Shown here piece after piece: positions 1 to 12,328 of a DNA stretch of 64,000 bases (position 1 is its first letter; each line of letters opens with the position of its first letter). Source of the stretch: Fragaria x ananassa (lineage: Eukaryota; Streptophyta; Magnoliopsida; Rosales; Rosaceae); contig CP139752.1 in NCBI GenBank assembly GCA_034370585.1, forward strand, positions 13,298,501 to 13,362,500, given 5' to 3'. Under the pieces are notes generated by a model that worked only from the letters and a program-made list of their open reading frames with translations, had not been told where the DNA came from and did not search any database. The translations under genes and the position numbers were made by a program.

Positions 1-204
1 GATGGACGCGAGTAGGCTCGAGCGGAAGAGGTCTCCAACCGACATTAGGCTTAGGCCTAATTTGTGAGTGGACTTTTGTTTTAATTAAAATGCATGCAGT
101 ACTGTTTACTGTTAAGCAAATTATTTTGTTGAAGTCTTTAACGTCATTTTTATTCGACGATTCCACTTATTGTAGAAATTTACCGAAAATGGGATTTTCG
201 GTAG

Positions 205-243
<39 letters not shown>

Positions 244-1091
244 GAGGAGAGTATGTATACAAATGCTAGCTAGCCATATGTGTCTGTCCACCTTAATGAC
301 ATAATATATAACTACATTCTAGTGTGACGTCAGCGTTGGACGTAAGCGTAGTAGCCTTATATGAGTGTTTAATTCATATAAGGGGTATGGATACATATTT
401 ATACACATGTCTGTTCACCTTAATGACGTAGTGTAGCACCGCATTACGGCATGACTTGAGCGTTGGACGCAAGCGTAGTAGCCCAATATAGATTATTTTA
501 AATCTATTAATTTATATTGGGAGTATGGGCATGTGTAAATACATACGTATATTGATATATTTTTTTTGAGTTGAAGATGTTCGATATTTATGAGATAAAT
601 GATTTCTCACTTGACGCATGCATTCGATTTTCGTTGGAAATTAATTTGGGAAAGCAAAAGTGTTGATACTTATTTTTCTTTATTTATTTTTGTCCACTCA
701 CTCTAACATTTCCAGATGTTTTCCCCGGGACCCTTCATTTTAAAATGCCCAGTCAGCAGAGTTCGGGTTGGATCTAGTAGAAGACGATGAGACATAGTCA
801 CTCATCTCACCAGTAGGTTACCTGCTTAACCTACTTGGGTTTTTTTTTTTGCTTCCGTTGTCGTTAGTAGCTCTAAATACTGTTGGGATTATTGTATAAT
901 TTTATTCAGTTATTTATGGGTTGAATTTGGAGAATGATATAATCATTAAGAGGGTAGTTCTGAAATTTTCCAAATTAGGGTTGTCCATTTGCAAGGGAGG
1001 TTTGTCGAGTCATTCGGTAAATTTTCCTTCGAGGTGGTCCCCGCAAGACTTACTTTGGGTTTCAAGGTGAAATTCGGGGTGGGTCTTGACA
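1..1091 (+). repeat. 3' half of the 5' LTR of the Tekay-like element
   Basis: Base 1 onward aligns with the part of the 3' LTR that begins near 6323 (shared GACGCGAG, GGCTCTAGCGGAAGAGG-like and AGGCCTAATTT segments) and runs to the shared terminus GGGTGGGTCTTGACA. About 1.1 kb of the LTR is missing to the left of the window. It contains an AT microsatellite at about 207-239, which is also present but of different length in the 3' LTR. Point differences and small indels separate the two copies, so the insertion is not recent. Confidence 0.92.
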
Positions 1092-1093
1092 GT

Positions 1094-1111
1094 TGGTACC
1101 AGAGCTCTAGG
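1094..1111 (+). other. Primer binding site, tRNA-Met type
   Basis: TGGTACCAGAGC, two bases after the LTR end TTGACA, is one base off the usual plant initiator-tRNA-Met site TGGTATCAGAGC. It primes minus-strand synthesis in this family. Confidence 0.85.
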
Positions 1112-1297
1112 TTTCGTTTTTTGCCTCCTATTCACTATCATATTTGCTTAAGTAGCCGTAATGTCTATAGAGTGATGATCCGACCGCGACGGACTCATCA
1201 GCAGTTTTATGCTTTAGATGCTATGTGTTATTGGGTATGTGTGATAGTTCTGTTAGTCTTGTTTATAGACTACTAAATATCTTCCTCCTCAAGTATT

Positions 1298-1689
1298 ATG
1301 CCTCATAGACGCCGATCCCGTGTGACTACCTCGACCAACGTCATTGAGGGTGATGAAGTGAGAGGTGTTTTAGATCGGGTTTTGGTCCTCAGATTAGAGC
1401 TAAAAGACGTTTCAGGAGACCTTTCAGGTGCCAATTGGGTAGGCATCAGACCAGTCAGTATAGTGCTGGTGGTAGTTCCCAGGGGGGGTCATCTGGTGGT
1501 CAGACTTTTTCTTTTAGTCAGCAGCAATCATCTGGGTGTTTTGAGTGTGGTGATCATGATCATTTCAGGAGAGACTATCCTTTGTTGGCACAGAGGACCG
1601 CCCCTACTCAGCCAGTCGATCAGTCTTCAACTAGAGGCTCCAGTGGTGGTTCTCAGGGTGGTTTAGCAGCCAGGGGTGGCTCTCAGTAG
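1298..1689 (+). pseudogene. Gag remnant with zinc knuckle, core deleted
   Basis: The presumed start MPHRRRSRVTTSTN is typical of this family. Only about 240 bases separate it from the zinc knuckle CFECGDHDHFRRDY, far too little for the capsid (Retrotrans_gag) domain, so an internal deletion has removed most of gag. The knuckle is CX2CX4HX4 followed by Tyr in place of the last Cys, so zinc binding should be impaired. Ser/Gly/Gln-rich sequence flanks it. The start and the knuckle lie in different frames. A TAG at 1687-1689 separates gag from the downstream protease in the same frame. Confidence 0.8.
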
Positions 1690-1713
1690 GGTAGTGGTCA
1701 ACGTGGACGTCCC

Positions 1714-2238
1714 ATGGCTCACACTAGACTTCATGCTATGACTCAGCAGGAGAGTCGTACATTTTTAGATGTCATCATTGGTACGTTATTAATTTTTGGT
1801 CAGCCATCTTTTACTTTAATTGATCTCAGAGCCACACATTCATTTATGTCTAGTAGATTCGCCCTCCATGCCAATGTGCCATCATCGTCTCTTCCAAGCG
1901 AGTGACATGTATCTCTACCCTCTAGTGAAGTAATGAGAATAGATTGGGTGTTTAGTGGATGTGAAGTGCTAGTAGAGGGATTTAATTTCAAGGCCGATTT
2001 AATTCCTTTAAATATGGTGGAGTTTGATGTGATTTTGGGGATGGACTTCTTGGAGACTTATAAAGCTATGGTATATTGTTTCCGAAAAGAAGTGGCGCTT
2101 CGAAGTCTGGATGGTTTTGAGGTTGTTTTTAAGGGGGAAAAAGATGTGATGTTGCCTGATATCAGTTGTGGCCGCCAGGAAATTGTTAATAAAGGCTATC
2201 AGGCATTCTTAGTTCATGTTGTGGGTACAAGTATATGA
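1714..2238 (+). pseudogene. Retroelement aspartic protease remnant
   Basis: It reads in the same frame as the zinc knuckle. The segment FTLIDLRATHSF aligns with the family active site (D-S/T-G-A-T-H-S-F); here Ser-Gly after the catalytic Asp is Leu-Arg, so catalysis is unlikely. A TGA at 1903-1905 interrupts it and the frame then resumes (EVMRIDWVFSG to VILGMDFLETY, the second conserved protease block). A stop at 2236-2238 and a frame change near 2330 follow before the RT. Confidence 0.78.
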
Positions 2239-2344
2239 GTGTTGGAAGTAGGGGATATTCTTGTAGTAAGAGAGTTTCCGGATGTGTTCCCCGAGGAATT
2301 GCCTGGTTTGCCTCCTGTAAGGGAGATATAATTTTTCTTTCGAG

Positions 2345-3175
2345 TTGCTTCTTGGAACTATGCCTATCTCACAGGCACCTTACAAAATGGCTCTAGCGGA
2401 ATTGAAAGAGTTGAAGGCTCAACTGCAGGAGTTGGTAGATAAGGGTTTTATTCGGCCTAGAATGTCTCCATGGGGTGCCCCGGTGTTGTTTGTTAAGAAG
2501 AAAGATGACGCCGTGAGACTATGCATTGATTATAGGAAGCTAAATCAAGTCACAGTAAAGAATAAATATTCGTTGCCTCGCATTGATAATTTGTTTGATC
2601 AGTTGAGGGGTGCTTCGGTGTTCTCAAAGATTGATTTGAGATCTGGTTATCATCAGTTGCGGATCTGGGAGAGTGACATAGCCAAGACTACTTTCCGATC
2701 ACACTATGGTCATTATGAGTTTGTGGTGATGCCTTTTGGACTTACTGATGCACCTGCTGCGTTCATGAATCTCATGAATAGGGTGTTTAGTCCATATCTT
2801 GACCACTTTGTGGTCGTGTTCATATATGATATTTTGGTGTACTCGAAAAGTGAGAAGGAGCATGCCAAACATCTAAGATTGATATTGTGGACTTCGAGAA
2901 ATGCTCAGTTGTTTGCCAAGTTCAGCAAGTGTGAGTTTTGGCTAGATAAAGTGGGATTCCTAGGTTATGTAGTTTCAGCAGAAGGTGTTAGTATGGATCC
3001 CCAAAAGGTTGCTGCAGTGTCAAGTTGGAGAAGACCCACAATTGTGATGGAGATTCGTAGTTTCTTGGGATTAGCAGGTTATTATCGGCGATTTGTGCAA
3101 GACTTTTCAAAGATTGCCGCTCCACTAACAAGTTTAACCAAGAAGGGAGTTAAGTTCGAATGGTCAGATCAGTGA
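2345..3175 (+). pseudogene. Reverse transcriptase domain, active site lost
   Basis: About 276 codons carry the canonical Ty3 RT blocks: GFIRPRMSPWGAPVLFVKKK, LCIDYRKLNQVTVKNKYSLP, FSKIDLRSGYHQLRI, TTFRSHYGHYEFVVMPFGL, and the C-terminal FLGLAGYYRRFVQDFS. The catalytic F-[IL]-D-D-I-L motif reads F-I-Y-D-I-L, with TAT at 2825-2827 replacing the first Asp codon, so the enzyme should be inactive. The frame ends in TGA at 3173-3175, after which the RNase H sequence continues in the same frame. Confidence 0.93.
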
Positions 3176-3600
3176 GAGCAAAGTTTTCAAGAATTAAAGA
3201 ATCGCATGTCTAGTGCTCCTGTTTTGACGCTTCCGGATGATAGTGGGGAATATGTGGTGTTTTGTGATGCTTCTAGACGAGGTCTAGGCGGGGTGTTGAT
3301 GCAGCATGATCGAGTGATTGACTACGCTTCTAGGCAATTGAAGCCGCATGAGGTGAATTATCCCACTCATAATTTAGAGCTTGCAGCAGTAGTTTTTACT
3401 CTCAAGTTATGGAGACACAATCTTTATGTATGGAGCTAAGTGTCAGATTTTCACCGATCACAAGAGTCTTCGGTATGTGTTCACTCAAATGGAGTTAAAT
3501 ATGAGGCAAAGAAGGTGGATGGAGTTGATCAGTGATTATGATTGCACTATTGAGTATCATCTAAGAAAGGCTAATGTGGTAGTTGATGCGCTTAGTCACA
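3176..3600 (+). pseudogene. RNase H domain with 4-bp frameshift
   Basis: The frame continues from RT into YVVFCDASRRGLGGVLMQ (first catalytic Asp region), YASRQLKPHEVNYPTHNLEL and LWRHNLY. At about 3424-3431 the DNA reads TATGTATG, a 4-bp tandem duplication that shifts the frame. The downstream frame then gives KCQIFTDHKSLRYVFTQ (third catalytic Asp) and EYHLRKANVVVDALS (last Asp). All blocks of a Ty3 RNase H are therefore present but split. Confidence 0.9.
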
Positions 3601-5162
3601 ATCCCTCCATACCTTTGTCTCATCTGAGGATGGTTAGAGTTCCACTTCTTTGTGAGTTGCGAGCTACATGGATGGATTTAGTGGTGGACGAAGTGGGTGC
3701 CTTGGTAGCTAGTTTCCATGTGAGGCCAGTTTTGGTGGATTCAGTTCGGGAAGCGCAATATAGTGATCCTTCCATAGTTCGGTTAATAGAAAGAGCGGCG
3801 AATGGAGCCGTCGTGGATTTTTTGGTAAGAAGAGATGGAACGTTATTGTTCAAAAATAGGCTTTGTGTTCCAAAGAGGAATGAAGAGTTAAAGAATGAGA
3901 TAATGGAGGAATCTCATAGTTCCGCATATGCTGCTCACCCGGGGAGTACAAAAATGTATCGAACTTTGAAGGATTATTATTGGTGGCCAAACATGAAGAG
4001 GGAAATTGCAGCTTTTGTGGGTAGGTGTCTGATTTGTCAGCAGGTGAAAGTTGAAAGGCAGAAAGCTTCAAGGTTGCTTGAGCCGTTGCCGATTCCAGTG
4101 TGGAAGTGGGACCACATCACCATGGATTTTGTTTTCAGTTTACCTCGTACCCGTGAAGGGCATGACAATATTTGGGTGATTGTGGATAGACTCACCAAAT
4201 CTGCTCATTTCTTGCCGGTGGGAAAGAAGTATACACTGGATAAACTGGCTGAGCTGTATGTGAATGAGATTGTGAGACTTCATGGTGTACCTAAATTCAT
4301 AGTGTTAGATTGAGATCCTAGATTTGTTTCTAAATTCTGGGGAACTCTTCAGGTAGCTTTAGGTACCCGACTACACTTCAGCACTGCTTTTCATCCTCAA
4401 ACTGATGGGCAATCAGAGAGGACTATCCAGACTTTGAAAGATATGTTGAGATCATGTGCCTTGCAGTTCAGGGGTAGTTGGGGTAAGAACCTATCTTTGA
4501 TAGAGTTTGCCTATAACAACAGCTTCCAGTCGAGTATTGCTATGACTCCCTTTGAGACACTTTATGAGAAGCAGTGTCGTACGCCCTTATGTTGGAATGA
4601 AGTAGGTGAAAGAGAGCTTTGTAGTCCTGAGATTATCCATGATACTAATGAGAAGATCAAGGTGGTCATAGATAGACTCAAGGCCGCTCATAGTAGGCAA
4701 AAGAGTTATGCAGATATCTGTAAGAAGGACCTTGAGTTTCAAGTGGGTAATTGGGTATTCTTGAAACTATCTCCTTAGAAAGGGGTAGTATGTTTCGGTA
4801 AGCGTGGGAAACTTAGTTCGAGGTATATTGGTCTTTATGAGATAATAGAGCGAGTTGGCTCTCTTGCCTATCGGTTAGTTTTGCCTCCAGAGTTATCCAG
4901 GATACATAATGTGTTTCATGTATCCATACTTTGCAAGTATATTGCCGATCCATCTCATGTGCTGCAAGAGCAACCGATTAGCTTGTAGAAGGATTTGTCC
5001 TATGAAGATGAGCCGGTTCAGATTCTTGACCGAAAAGAACAAGTGTTGAGGAACAAGTCCATTCCACTAGTCAAAGTGCTTTGGATAAGCCACCAAGTAG
5101 AGGAAGCTACTTGGGAATCAGAGGAGCAAATGAGGTAGCAGTATCCTTACCTTTTTGATTAG
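3601..5162 (+). pseudogene. Integrase and chromodomain-like tail, several stops
   Basis: In order: HHCC zinc-binding region (HSSAYAAHPG ... CLICQQVK, 3915-4050), DDE core (HITMDFVFSLP; then VLD followed by a TGA at 4311-4313 where the family has Arg; HPQTDGQSERTIQTL with the catalytic Glu), and the GPY-type C-terminal region (RYIGLYEIIERVG). The last part, VLWISHQVEEATWESEEQM, is the truncated chromodomain that ends Tekay-type integrases. Further in-frame stops are at 4776-4778, 4986-4988 and 5136-5138; the probable native stop is 5160-5162. Confidence 0.9.
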
Positions 5163-5194
5163 TAGGTATGTAAATTTTGAAGACGAAATTTTTG

Positions 5195-5209
5195 TAAGGA
5201 TGAGAGAAT
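5195..5209 (+). other. Polypurine tract
   Basis: The purine-rich stretch AAGGATGAGAGAA lies directly before the 3' LTR start TGTCACGCC, the expected site of plus-strand priming. Confidence 0.75.
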
Positions 5210-6525
5210 TGTCACGCCCCGACTCTTAAATTTTACCTTATTTACTATCATGGTGTTAATAAGAGTTTTACCGTCTTTGTCATTAAGTTTATATTTTAAT
5301 TGGTCCCCATAGAGGTTGTGGGGGACGATTAATTCGAAGGAATTATTCGTAAAAGAAAAATGTGACGACGGTAAAAATGGTAAATTTTTAGCTAGTAAAA
5401 GGTAATTTTTATTGGGGTATTATTTTAGGGTGTTAAATTTTAGAGTGCATTTATATTTGGGGTAGTGGACCATCTAGAGCCTAACTCTTCTCTCTATCTC
5501 TCTCTCTTCTCTCTCCTTCCGCCCGCTTCTCTCTCCTTCCCCAATTCCCTCTCCCTCCGCTTGAAAAAGTTTACCGAGCCCGACCGTCGCCGTCCGGCCA
5601 CCGTACTGGTCCCAGTCGGTCGGCCTCCGACCCAGCTCCCATCCTAGACCGGTGAGAGGCTCCCTAGCGCTGCCGCGAGTGAGATATCGGACCCGAAAGG
5701 TCCGACTGTTCAAAGCTCCCCGTCACCGGAACTCCCTCCTCCGGCCACCATATATAGCTAGCGATCATTGGCCCTTTGGAAAGTTCTCCTCCCATGCTTC
5801 AATCCCTTAGAAGGTTTCATCCGATTCGGCTTGGGTAAAGAGAACTCAGTGTTTGATTTTCTAAGGCTTTTACATATGTTTTCGTTCGATTAGCATAGTT
5901 AAGCTTGGATTTGGTGTTTGTGCTAGTTAGGAAAATTGTAGAGGAGGTTGAGGGGAATGTGCTTTCAAATTTTGGTAGGCATTGGAGGTCGCCGAAGTTG
6001 GCCGCCGGCCGGCGCCGCCGCTGAAAAAGTGTTTTTAATGGGAAATTTTAAGAGGAGTTTAATGATATGAATTTTAGAATTTTTGGAGGAGTTTTGAATA
6101 GATTTGAGAATTTTTAAAGTTTGGTATTTTTAGCGGATTAATAAGTTAGAATCCGGCATTGGATAATTTATGGTGGAAGGTGATTTTTAGGATGTCGGTA
6201 TTTGTGGTGAATTAAGAGTTAGGGCGATAGTTATGGTTGAGCGCGCGAAACTCATATTTAATTATGCCTATTTTCTTTAAGCGTCAGTATTTTAATTAAG
6301 GATTTATTTATGTTTTTGGAGCAGGACGCGAGGAGGCTCTAGCGGAAGAGGCCTCCGACCGACATCATGTTTAGGCCTAATTTATGAATGAACTTTTATT
6401 TTAATTAAAATGCATGCACTTGTTTACTGTTAAGTAAATTATTTTGTTGAAGTCTTTGACGTCATTTTTTATTTGGCGATTCCACTTATTGTGGAAATTT
6501 ATCGAAAATGAGATTTTCGGTAGAT

Positions 6526-6556
<31 letters not shown>

Positions 6557-7432
6557 TTGTGAGGAGAGTATGTATACAAATGCAGCTAGCCATATGTGTC
6601 TGTCCACCTTAATGACATAATATATAACTGCATTCTGGTGTGACGTGAGCGTTGGATGTGAGCGTTGGACGTAAGCGTAGTAGCCCTATATGAGTGTTTA
6701 ATTCATATAGGGGGTATGAGCACATATTTATACACTTGTCTGTCCACCTTAATGACGTAGTGTAGCACCGCATTAAGGCCTGACGTGAGCGTTGGACGCA
6801 AGCGTAGTAGCTCAATATAGATTATTTTAAATCTATTAATTTATATTGGGAGTATGGGCATGTGTAGATACATAAGTATATTGATATATATTTTTTGAGT
6901 TGAAGATGCTCGCTATTTATGAGATAAATGATTTTTCACTCGACGCATGCATTCGATTTTCTTTGAAAATTAATTTGGGAAAGCATAAGTGTTGATACTT
7001 ATTTTTCTTTATTTATTTTTGTCCACTCACTCTAACATTTCCAGATGTTTTCCCCTGGGCCATTCGTTTTAAAATGCCCAGTCTGCAGAGTTCGGGTTGG
7101 ATCTAGTAGAAGGCGACCAGGCATAGTCACTCATCTCTCAGCTACTTTTCACCAGTAAGTTACCTGCTTAACCTACTTTGGTATTTTTTTTGCTTTCGTT
7201 GTCGTTAGTAGCTCTGAATACTGTTGTGATTATTATATAATTTTATCCGGTTATTTATGGGTTGAATTTGGAGACTGATATAATCATTAAGAGGGTAGTT
7301 CTGTAATTTTCCGAATTAGGGTTGTCCATTTTCATGGAAGGTTTGTCGAGTCCTTCGGTAAATTTTCCTTGGAGATGGTCCCCACAAGACTTACTTCGAG
7401 TTTCAGGGTGAAATTCGGGGTGGGTCTTGACA
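5210..7432 (+). repeat. 3' LTR of the Tekay-like element (2,223 bp)
   Basis: It begins TGTCACGCCCCGAC and ends GGGTGGGTCTTGACA; TG...CA termini. It has a CT-rich tract (5485-5560), a TATA-like CATATATAG (5750-5758) that may drive transcription, and an AT microsatellite (6531-6555). A solo copy of this LTR lies in reverse at 8425-10629. Confidence 0.93.
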
Positions 7433-8290
7433 TAGTCTATGTGATTGTGGATCCCTTTATTTGACCAGTCCTCATCCACCAAAAGTTGTTGTTGCACTTC
7501 CTTTGCTATTCTATTGTAGTCCAAAAAATGACTTGTCTGCACCAGAGAACATGTATGTTTGTTTATCAGAGACCTAATGGTGATTGTTTGACCCTAATTC
7601 TTCCTTGTGCTTGCATATAATATATATGAAAGGGCACTTCCACTGACATTGCACCTCAACCTTGTTTGGAGTGTTCTTCTCAAACCACAAGCCAAGTTGA
7701 TTTTTAATTGCAACATTCATCACTGCCTCCTTCAGTTGCTCATGGTTTGGGATTACAATACCTAACTTAAACTTTGGATTTCTCAAATCAACATATCTCA
7801 TCCAAGGTCTAGTCTTCACCTTGTTCTTGTCGAGGCAACACATTTCTTTCATCATCCTCCTCGGTTCCACTTCCACTCAAACTCTCTAACTCATCAGAAT
7901 CATTAGCACCATCTGAACAATTACCACCAAATCTCATTTCTTCAAACTCTAGGACAACTCCCGGTTCAGTGACATTTTCTTCAAAGTCAGCATCATCATT
8001 GGAGCTAACCTCTTGGTCATAATCTGAATCAATGTAGTAATCAGATTCATCATCAGTGTCCTCATCATCATCTACCACCTCATAGTGCTTTTTCCCCTTA
8101 TCCTTTGTGTTGTACTTCTACGCCCTAACCTATCTCTTTCCCTTTTGTTGTGCTATTTTAGTAGCTGATTTTGCTGTTTTAGTAGCTGATTTTGCTTTCT
8201 TGCTTTCAGCCAACAGCTTCTCAGTTGCTTTTGTTAACGGTTGCCTTGCCCTTAAACCTTCTTGTGCTCTCTTGTCAGCCGCCTCCTTTT

Positions 8291-10935
8291 TTAAGGAATG
8301 GATGGATTTTAAAACTTTTTAGTTAGTGCGGAATTAGTTTAACCATTAAACTACTAACTAAACATAAATTTCATTCCTTTAACCCATGATCTTGGCTTAT
8401 TGTGATATGTAAACATAGCATATATGTCAGGACCCACCCTGAATTTCACCTTGAAACCCGAAGTAAATCCTGAGAGGACCACCTCCAAGGAAAATTACCA
8501 AAAATTTCGATATAACCGTCCTTGAAAATGGACAACCCTTCCTATTAATAATACCTGCAAGCACTTCTGAAAAATCCAAATCCAACCTAAAACTCCTAGA
8601 GCCTTCGCGCTCCCCAAAATCACAACATCTCCCAAAAATATTTACTAACTTTAATAAGAATAATCCCTCAACCAATAATCACGGTTCAGAGCAACTCTAT
8701 TTGAGAGGAAATGATTAGAAATATAAAAATGAGCGGAAACTATACTAATGACTATGCATCTTCTCCATGTATGCTCGATCTCAACTATGCTAACATGCAT
8801 ACTGGGCATTTTTAAAACGAATGGCCCAGGGGAAAACATTTGCAAACGTTAGAGTGAGTGGACAAAATTAAATAAATAAAATAATTATCAACATTTATGC
8901 TTTCCCAAATTTATTTCCAAAGAAAATCGAATGCATGCTTCAAATGAGAAATCTCTTATCTCATAAATATCGAGACTCTTCAGCTCAAAAATATATATAT
9001 CAATATACGTATGTATTTACACATGCCCATACTCCCCATATAAATTAATAGATTTAAAATAATCTATACATGGCTACTACGCTTGCGTCCAACGCTCACG
9101 TCACGCCTTAATGCGGTGTTACACCACGTCATTAAGGTGGACAGACATGTGTATAAATATGTGTTCATACCCCCAATATGAGTTAAACACTCATATAGGG
9201 CTATTACGCTTACTCTAACGCTCACGTCACACCATAATGCAGTTATATACTATGTCATTAAAGTGGACAGACACATATGGCTAGCTAGCATTTATACATA
9301 CTCTCCTCATAAAAATATTTATAATTTATCGAAAATCCCATTTTCAGTAATTCTCCAAAATACATAAAATCGTCAAACAAAAAATGACGTTAAATGCTCC
9401 AACAAAATAATTTGCTCAACCAAAAACAATTGCATGCATATTATTTAAAACAAAAGTCCACTCACAGGTTAGGCCTAAGCCTGATGTCGATCAGAGGTCT
9501 CATTCGCTCGAGCCTCCAAAAATATAATTTAAATCCTCAACTAAATACCGACGCTTATAATAAAATAGGCAGAAATAAATGTGAGCTTTGCACGCTCATC
9601 CATGCCTAACGTCCTTATTCTTAAATTAGCTTAAAACCATACTTCACCATAATTACCGACATCCTCAAAATCACCATCCATAGTCCTAACAATATTTAAC
9701 CCACGACTGCCTTTTAACTCATTAACCACCATAATTCACAAATCCTAAACAAAATCCAAAACCTATCCAAAATTCCTCCAAAAAATCCAAACTACACTTC
9801 ATTAAACTCCCCTAAAAAACACATTTAAAACCATAAAAATCCCCTTAACAGCGGCGGCTGACTCTGGCGACCTCCTTTGCCTACCTAAATTTGATAGCAC
9901 CTTCCTCTCAACCTCCTCTACAACTTTCCTAACTAGCACAAACACCAATTACAAGTCTAACTATGTCAATCGAACAAAAACATATATTAAAGCCCTAGAA
10001 TTTCAAAAACCGATTTCTCCTTACCCAAGCCGAATCGAAAAGAAACATTCTGAGGGATTGAAGCACGGGAGGAGAGCTTTCCAACGAGCTAAGGATCGCT
10101 AGCTATGGTGGCCGGAGGAAGGAGTTCTGGCGATGGAGAGCTTCCAGGCGTGACTGCTCCTTCACGACGGCGCTAGGGAAACTGCCACCACTCCAGGAAG
10201 ATGGCTGGGTTGACGACCATCCGTTTGGGACCAGCGCGGGTGTCTGAGGCGGTTGGACGGCGACGAACAGCCGGGAAGAAAATCTAGCATGGAGAGGGCT
10301 TGGGGAGAGAGAGTCGGGAGGAAGAGAGAGAAGAGAGAGAGAGAAAAAGAGATTGGGCTTAGCCCATCCGGTCAATACCATCATATAACCCACCCCAAAA
10401 TTTAAAACCCCAAAAAATAATACCTTAATAAAAATTACATTTTATTAGTTAAAATTTACCATTTTTGCCGTTAGCAAAAATTTCCACTACGAATAATTCC
10501 TCCATAAAAATCGTCCCTCAACACCCCTCTATGGACCTTTAAAATATTAACTTAGTTACGAAGACGGTAAAACTCTTATTAACGCCATGCTAGTAAATAA
10601 GGTAAAAATTTAAGAGTCGGGACGTGACAATATATGGAAAGGAATAACAAAGAGGGAGTTTATGTTCTACTCACCCTTAGAGCGTGATTTCAATCTGATC
10701 CAAGTGAACCACCAAAGCTCTTCTCGTTGATCTCTCCTTGTGTGTGTTTCCTCCACCTTGATACACCTTGATTAAGAACTTCTTGTGCTAGTAAGCTCTT
10801 CCTTGATGTAGTAATTAAAGCCACAAAATAATGTGACCTCTAAGGATTTTCACCAAGTAAATCAAGAGATGAAGAAGATGAAAGGAATGAAAGAATATGC
10901 AAGTATTCTTTCTTCCTTTGCCAGCTTATGAAATG

Positions 10936-10976
<41 letters not shown>

Positions 10977-12328
10977 CTCCTATCAACTAAAGATAGAAAT
11001 GAAAACTACTCTTATTCCCTTATGTCCATCCTTTCACTTTATATAGTTGGAAATTATTTCAACATATTAAAGTGAAATATTGACTTTCATAAAGCTAAAT
11101 AGTTGATTGGTCCATATGTATTATTGGGATTTCATTTAAGTATCTCTTAGTGATGCCCAAGCCCATACCAAAAAAGGCCCGACAATCGGTTAGGCCCAAT
11201 AAGCTCGGTTTTACCCGAAGATCCTAATTATGTCCAAATAATAAATCTAATTAACATTTGGTCATAACCAACTCTTGTTTAATCTTCTTCATATACAATC
11301 TCAATGATCCAATTATATAGTGTGCGATCTTTTAGGTTCTAATTAACAAGGTAGTGAAGTTTGTAGAACAATTCTATTTCGTTTACGAATCAAAACTCCC
11401 TTTTGATTCTCCCTTGTTATTAGGATTGTAAACGTTTATCAATCCTCGGAGACTTCACAAGTCATGAGTGACGTCTTGCAACATATCATGACTACTCTTG
11501 TTAATATAGAATGACAGGGAACCTATACAATTGGAATTACAATACAATACGGTCCTTCTCTAATACGATGTTCTAAATCACATCATCGGGGTATGGAAGT
11601 AATATGTTAATCCCTTAATGTGATTCTCATTCTTATGTGATTCGTAGAATGTGATTATAAACTTCTTTTAATTGTATTCAATGCTTTGACCAAAGACTAT
11701 TTGAATCACATCTTTGAATATACACCTTATTTACTTAAGGATAGAGATTTCTTATTGTACATTCACATGCCTCTATAAGCGAATTGATTACACCAATGAG
11801 TGAATGGATCATATCCATTAAGGGACATAATGTTACTGCATCGTCAAGAGTAAATCCATTCACTCATAAGACAACCATAGTGTCTCAGGTCAAAAGACTA
11901 ATTTGTATTATTGCAATTTAGAGTTCAAGTTTGACATGAAAGTAAAACTCCATACAAGAACTCTAACGATCGTGTTCAATGTACTCTTTAAAATAAGAGC
12001 ACCCACATACTTGTATTAGTGTCTCTACACAAATGATAAGAGGCATATCATCCTCCATATTGAGCGTACATAATATGTGCTAGTCTTTCTGGATTAACAA
12101 TGTCCAAATGATAATCCTATGACTAGGAACATTTAGGATAAGAGTGTAAAAGACTAAAGGTCTCATACATCTAACTCTTTATATTACTTTCTCTTTAACT
12201 CAATTTCCTTGGACCTTGTTCAATCAAATATTAAATATAAGTAATGAACAATAAGCTTGCCCTTTTGAGTAATAATAACTACAATAATAATTACATCAAA
12301 ATGATTGTTTTAGGACACAACTCCTTCA
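8291..12328 (-). mobile_element. Copia-type solo LTR (about 1.83 kb) split by a second LTR
   Basis: Flanked by the 5-bp direct repeat CTTTT (8286-8290 and 12329-12333). Minus-strand ends are TGAAGGA at 12328 and TCCTTAA at 8291, an imperfect inverted pair with the final CA changed to AA. Right inside the start is GTTGTGTCCTAAAAC, which I associate with a widespread plant Copia-type LTR. It holds no coding region. Removing it (and the LTR nested in it) rejoins the MULE reading frame with no shift, which independently supports the boundaries. It also contains a GA microsatellite at 10940-10972. Confidence 0.72.
8425..10629 (-). mobile_element. Ty3 solo LTR of the Tekay-like family (2,205 bp)
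   Basis: Plus-strand ends are TGTCAGGACCCACCC and GAGTCGGGACGTGACA, the reverse complement of the LTR seen at 5210-7432, full length. The 5-bp duplication ATATA flanks it exactly (8420-8424 and 10630-10634). No internal region is present, so it is the product of LTR-LTR recombination. It lies inside the Copia-type LTR. Confidence 0.92.

Larger units (their letters stand above)
1..7432 (+). mobile_element. Tekay-like Ty3/gypsy chromovirus, degenerate, 5' LTR cut by window edge
   Basis: Order seen: partial 5' LTR, primer binding site, gag remnant, protease, reverse transcriptase, RNase H, integrase, chromodomain-like tail, polypurine tract, full 3' LTR. This order and the C-terminal chromodomain-like segment are those of chromoviruses; the long LTR (about 2.2 kb) and integrase wording fit the Tekay/Del clade (recognised by eye). 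The element is dead: in-frame stops interrupt every domain, RNase H has a frameshift and the RT active site is altered. Its right end abuts MULE coding sequence at 7433, so it sits inside the MULE. The 5' target duplication lies outside the window; TAGTC at 7433-7437 is the predicted 3' copy. Confidence 0.93.
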
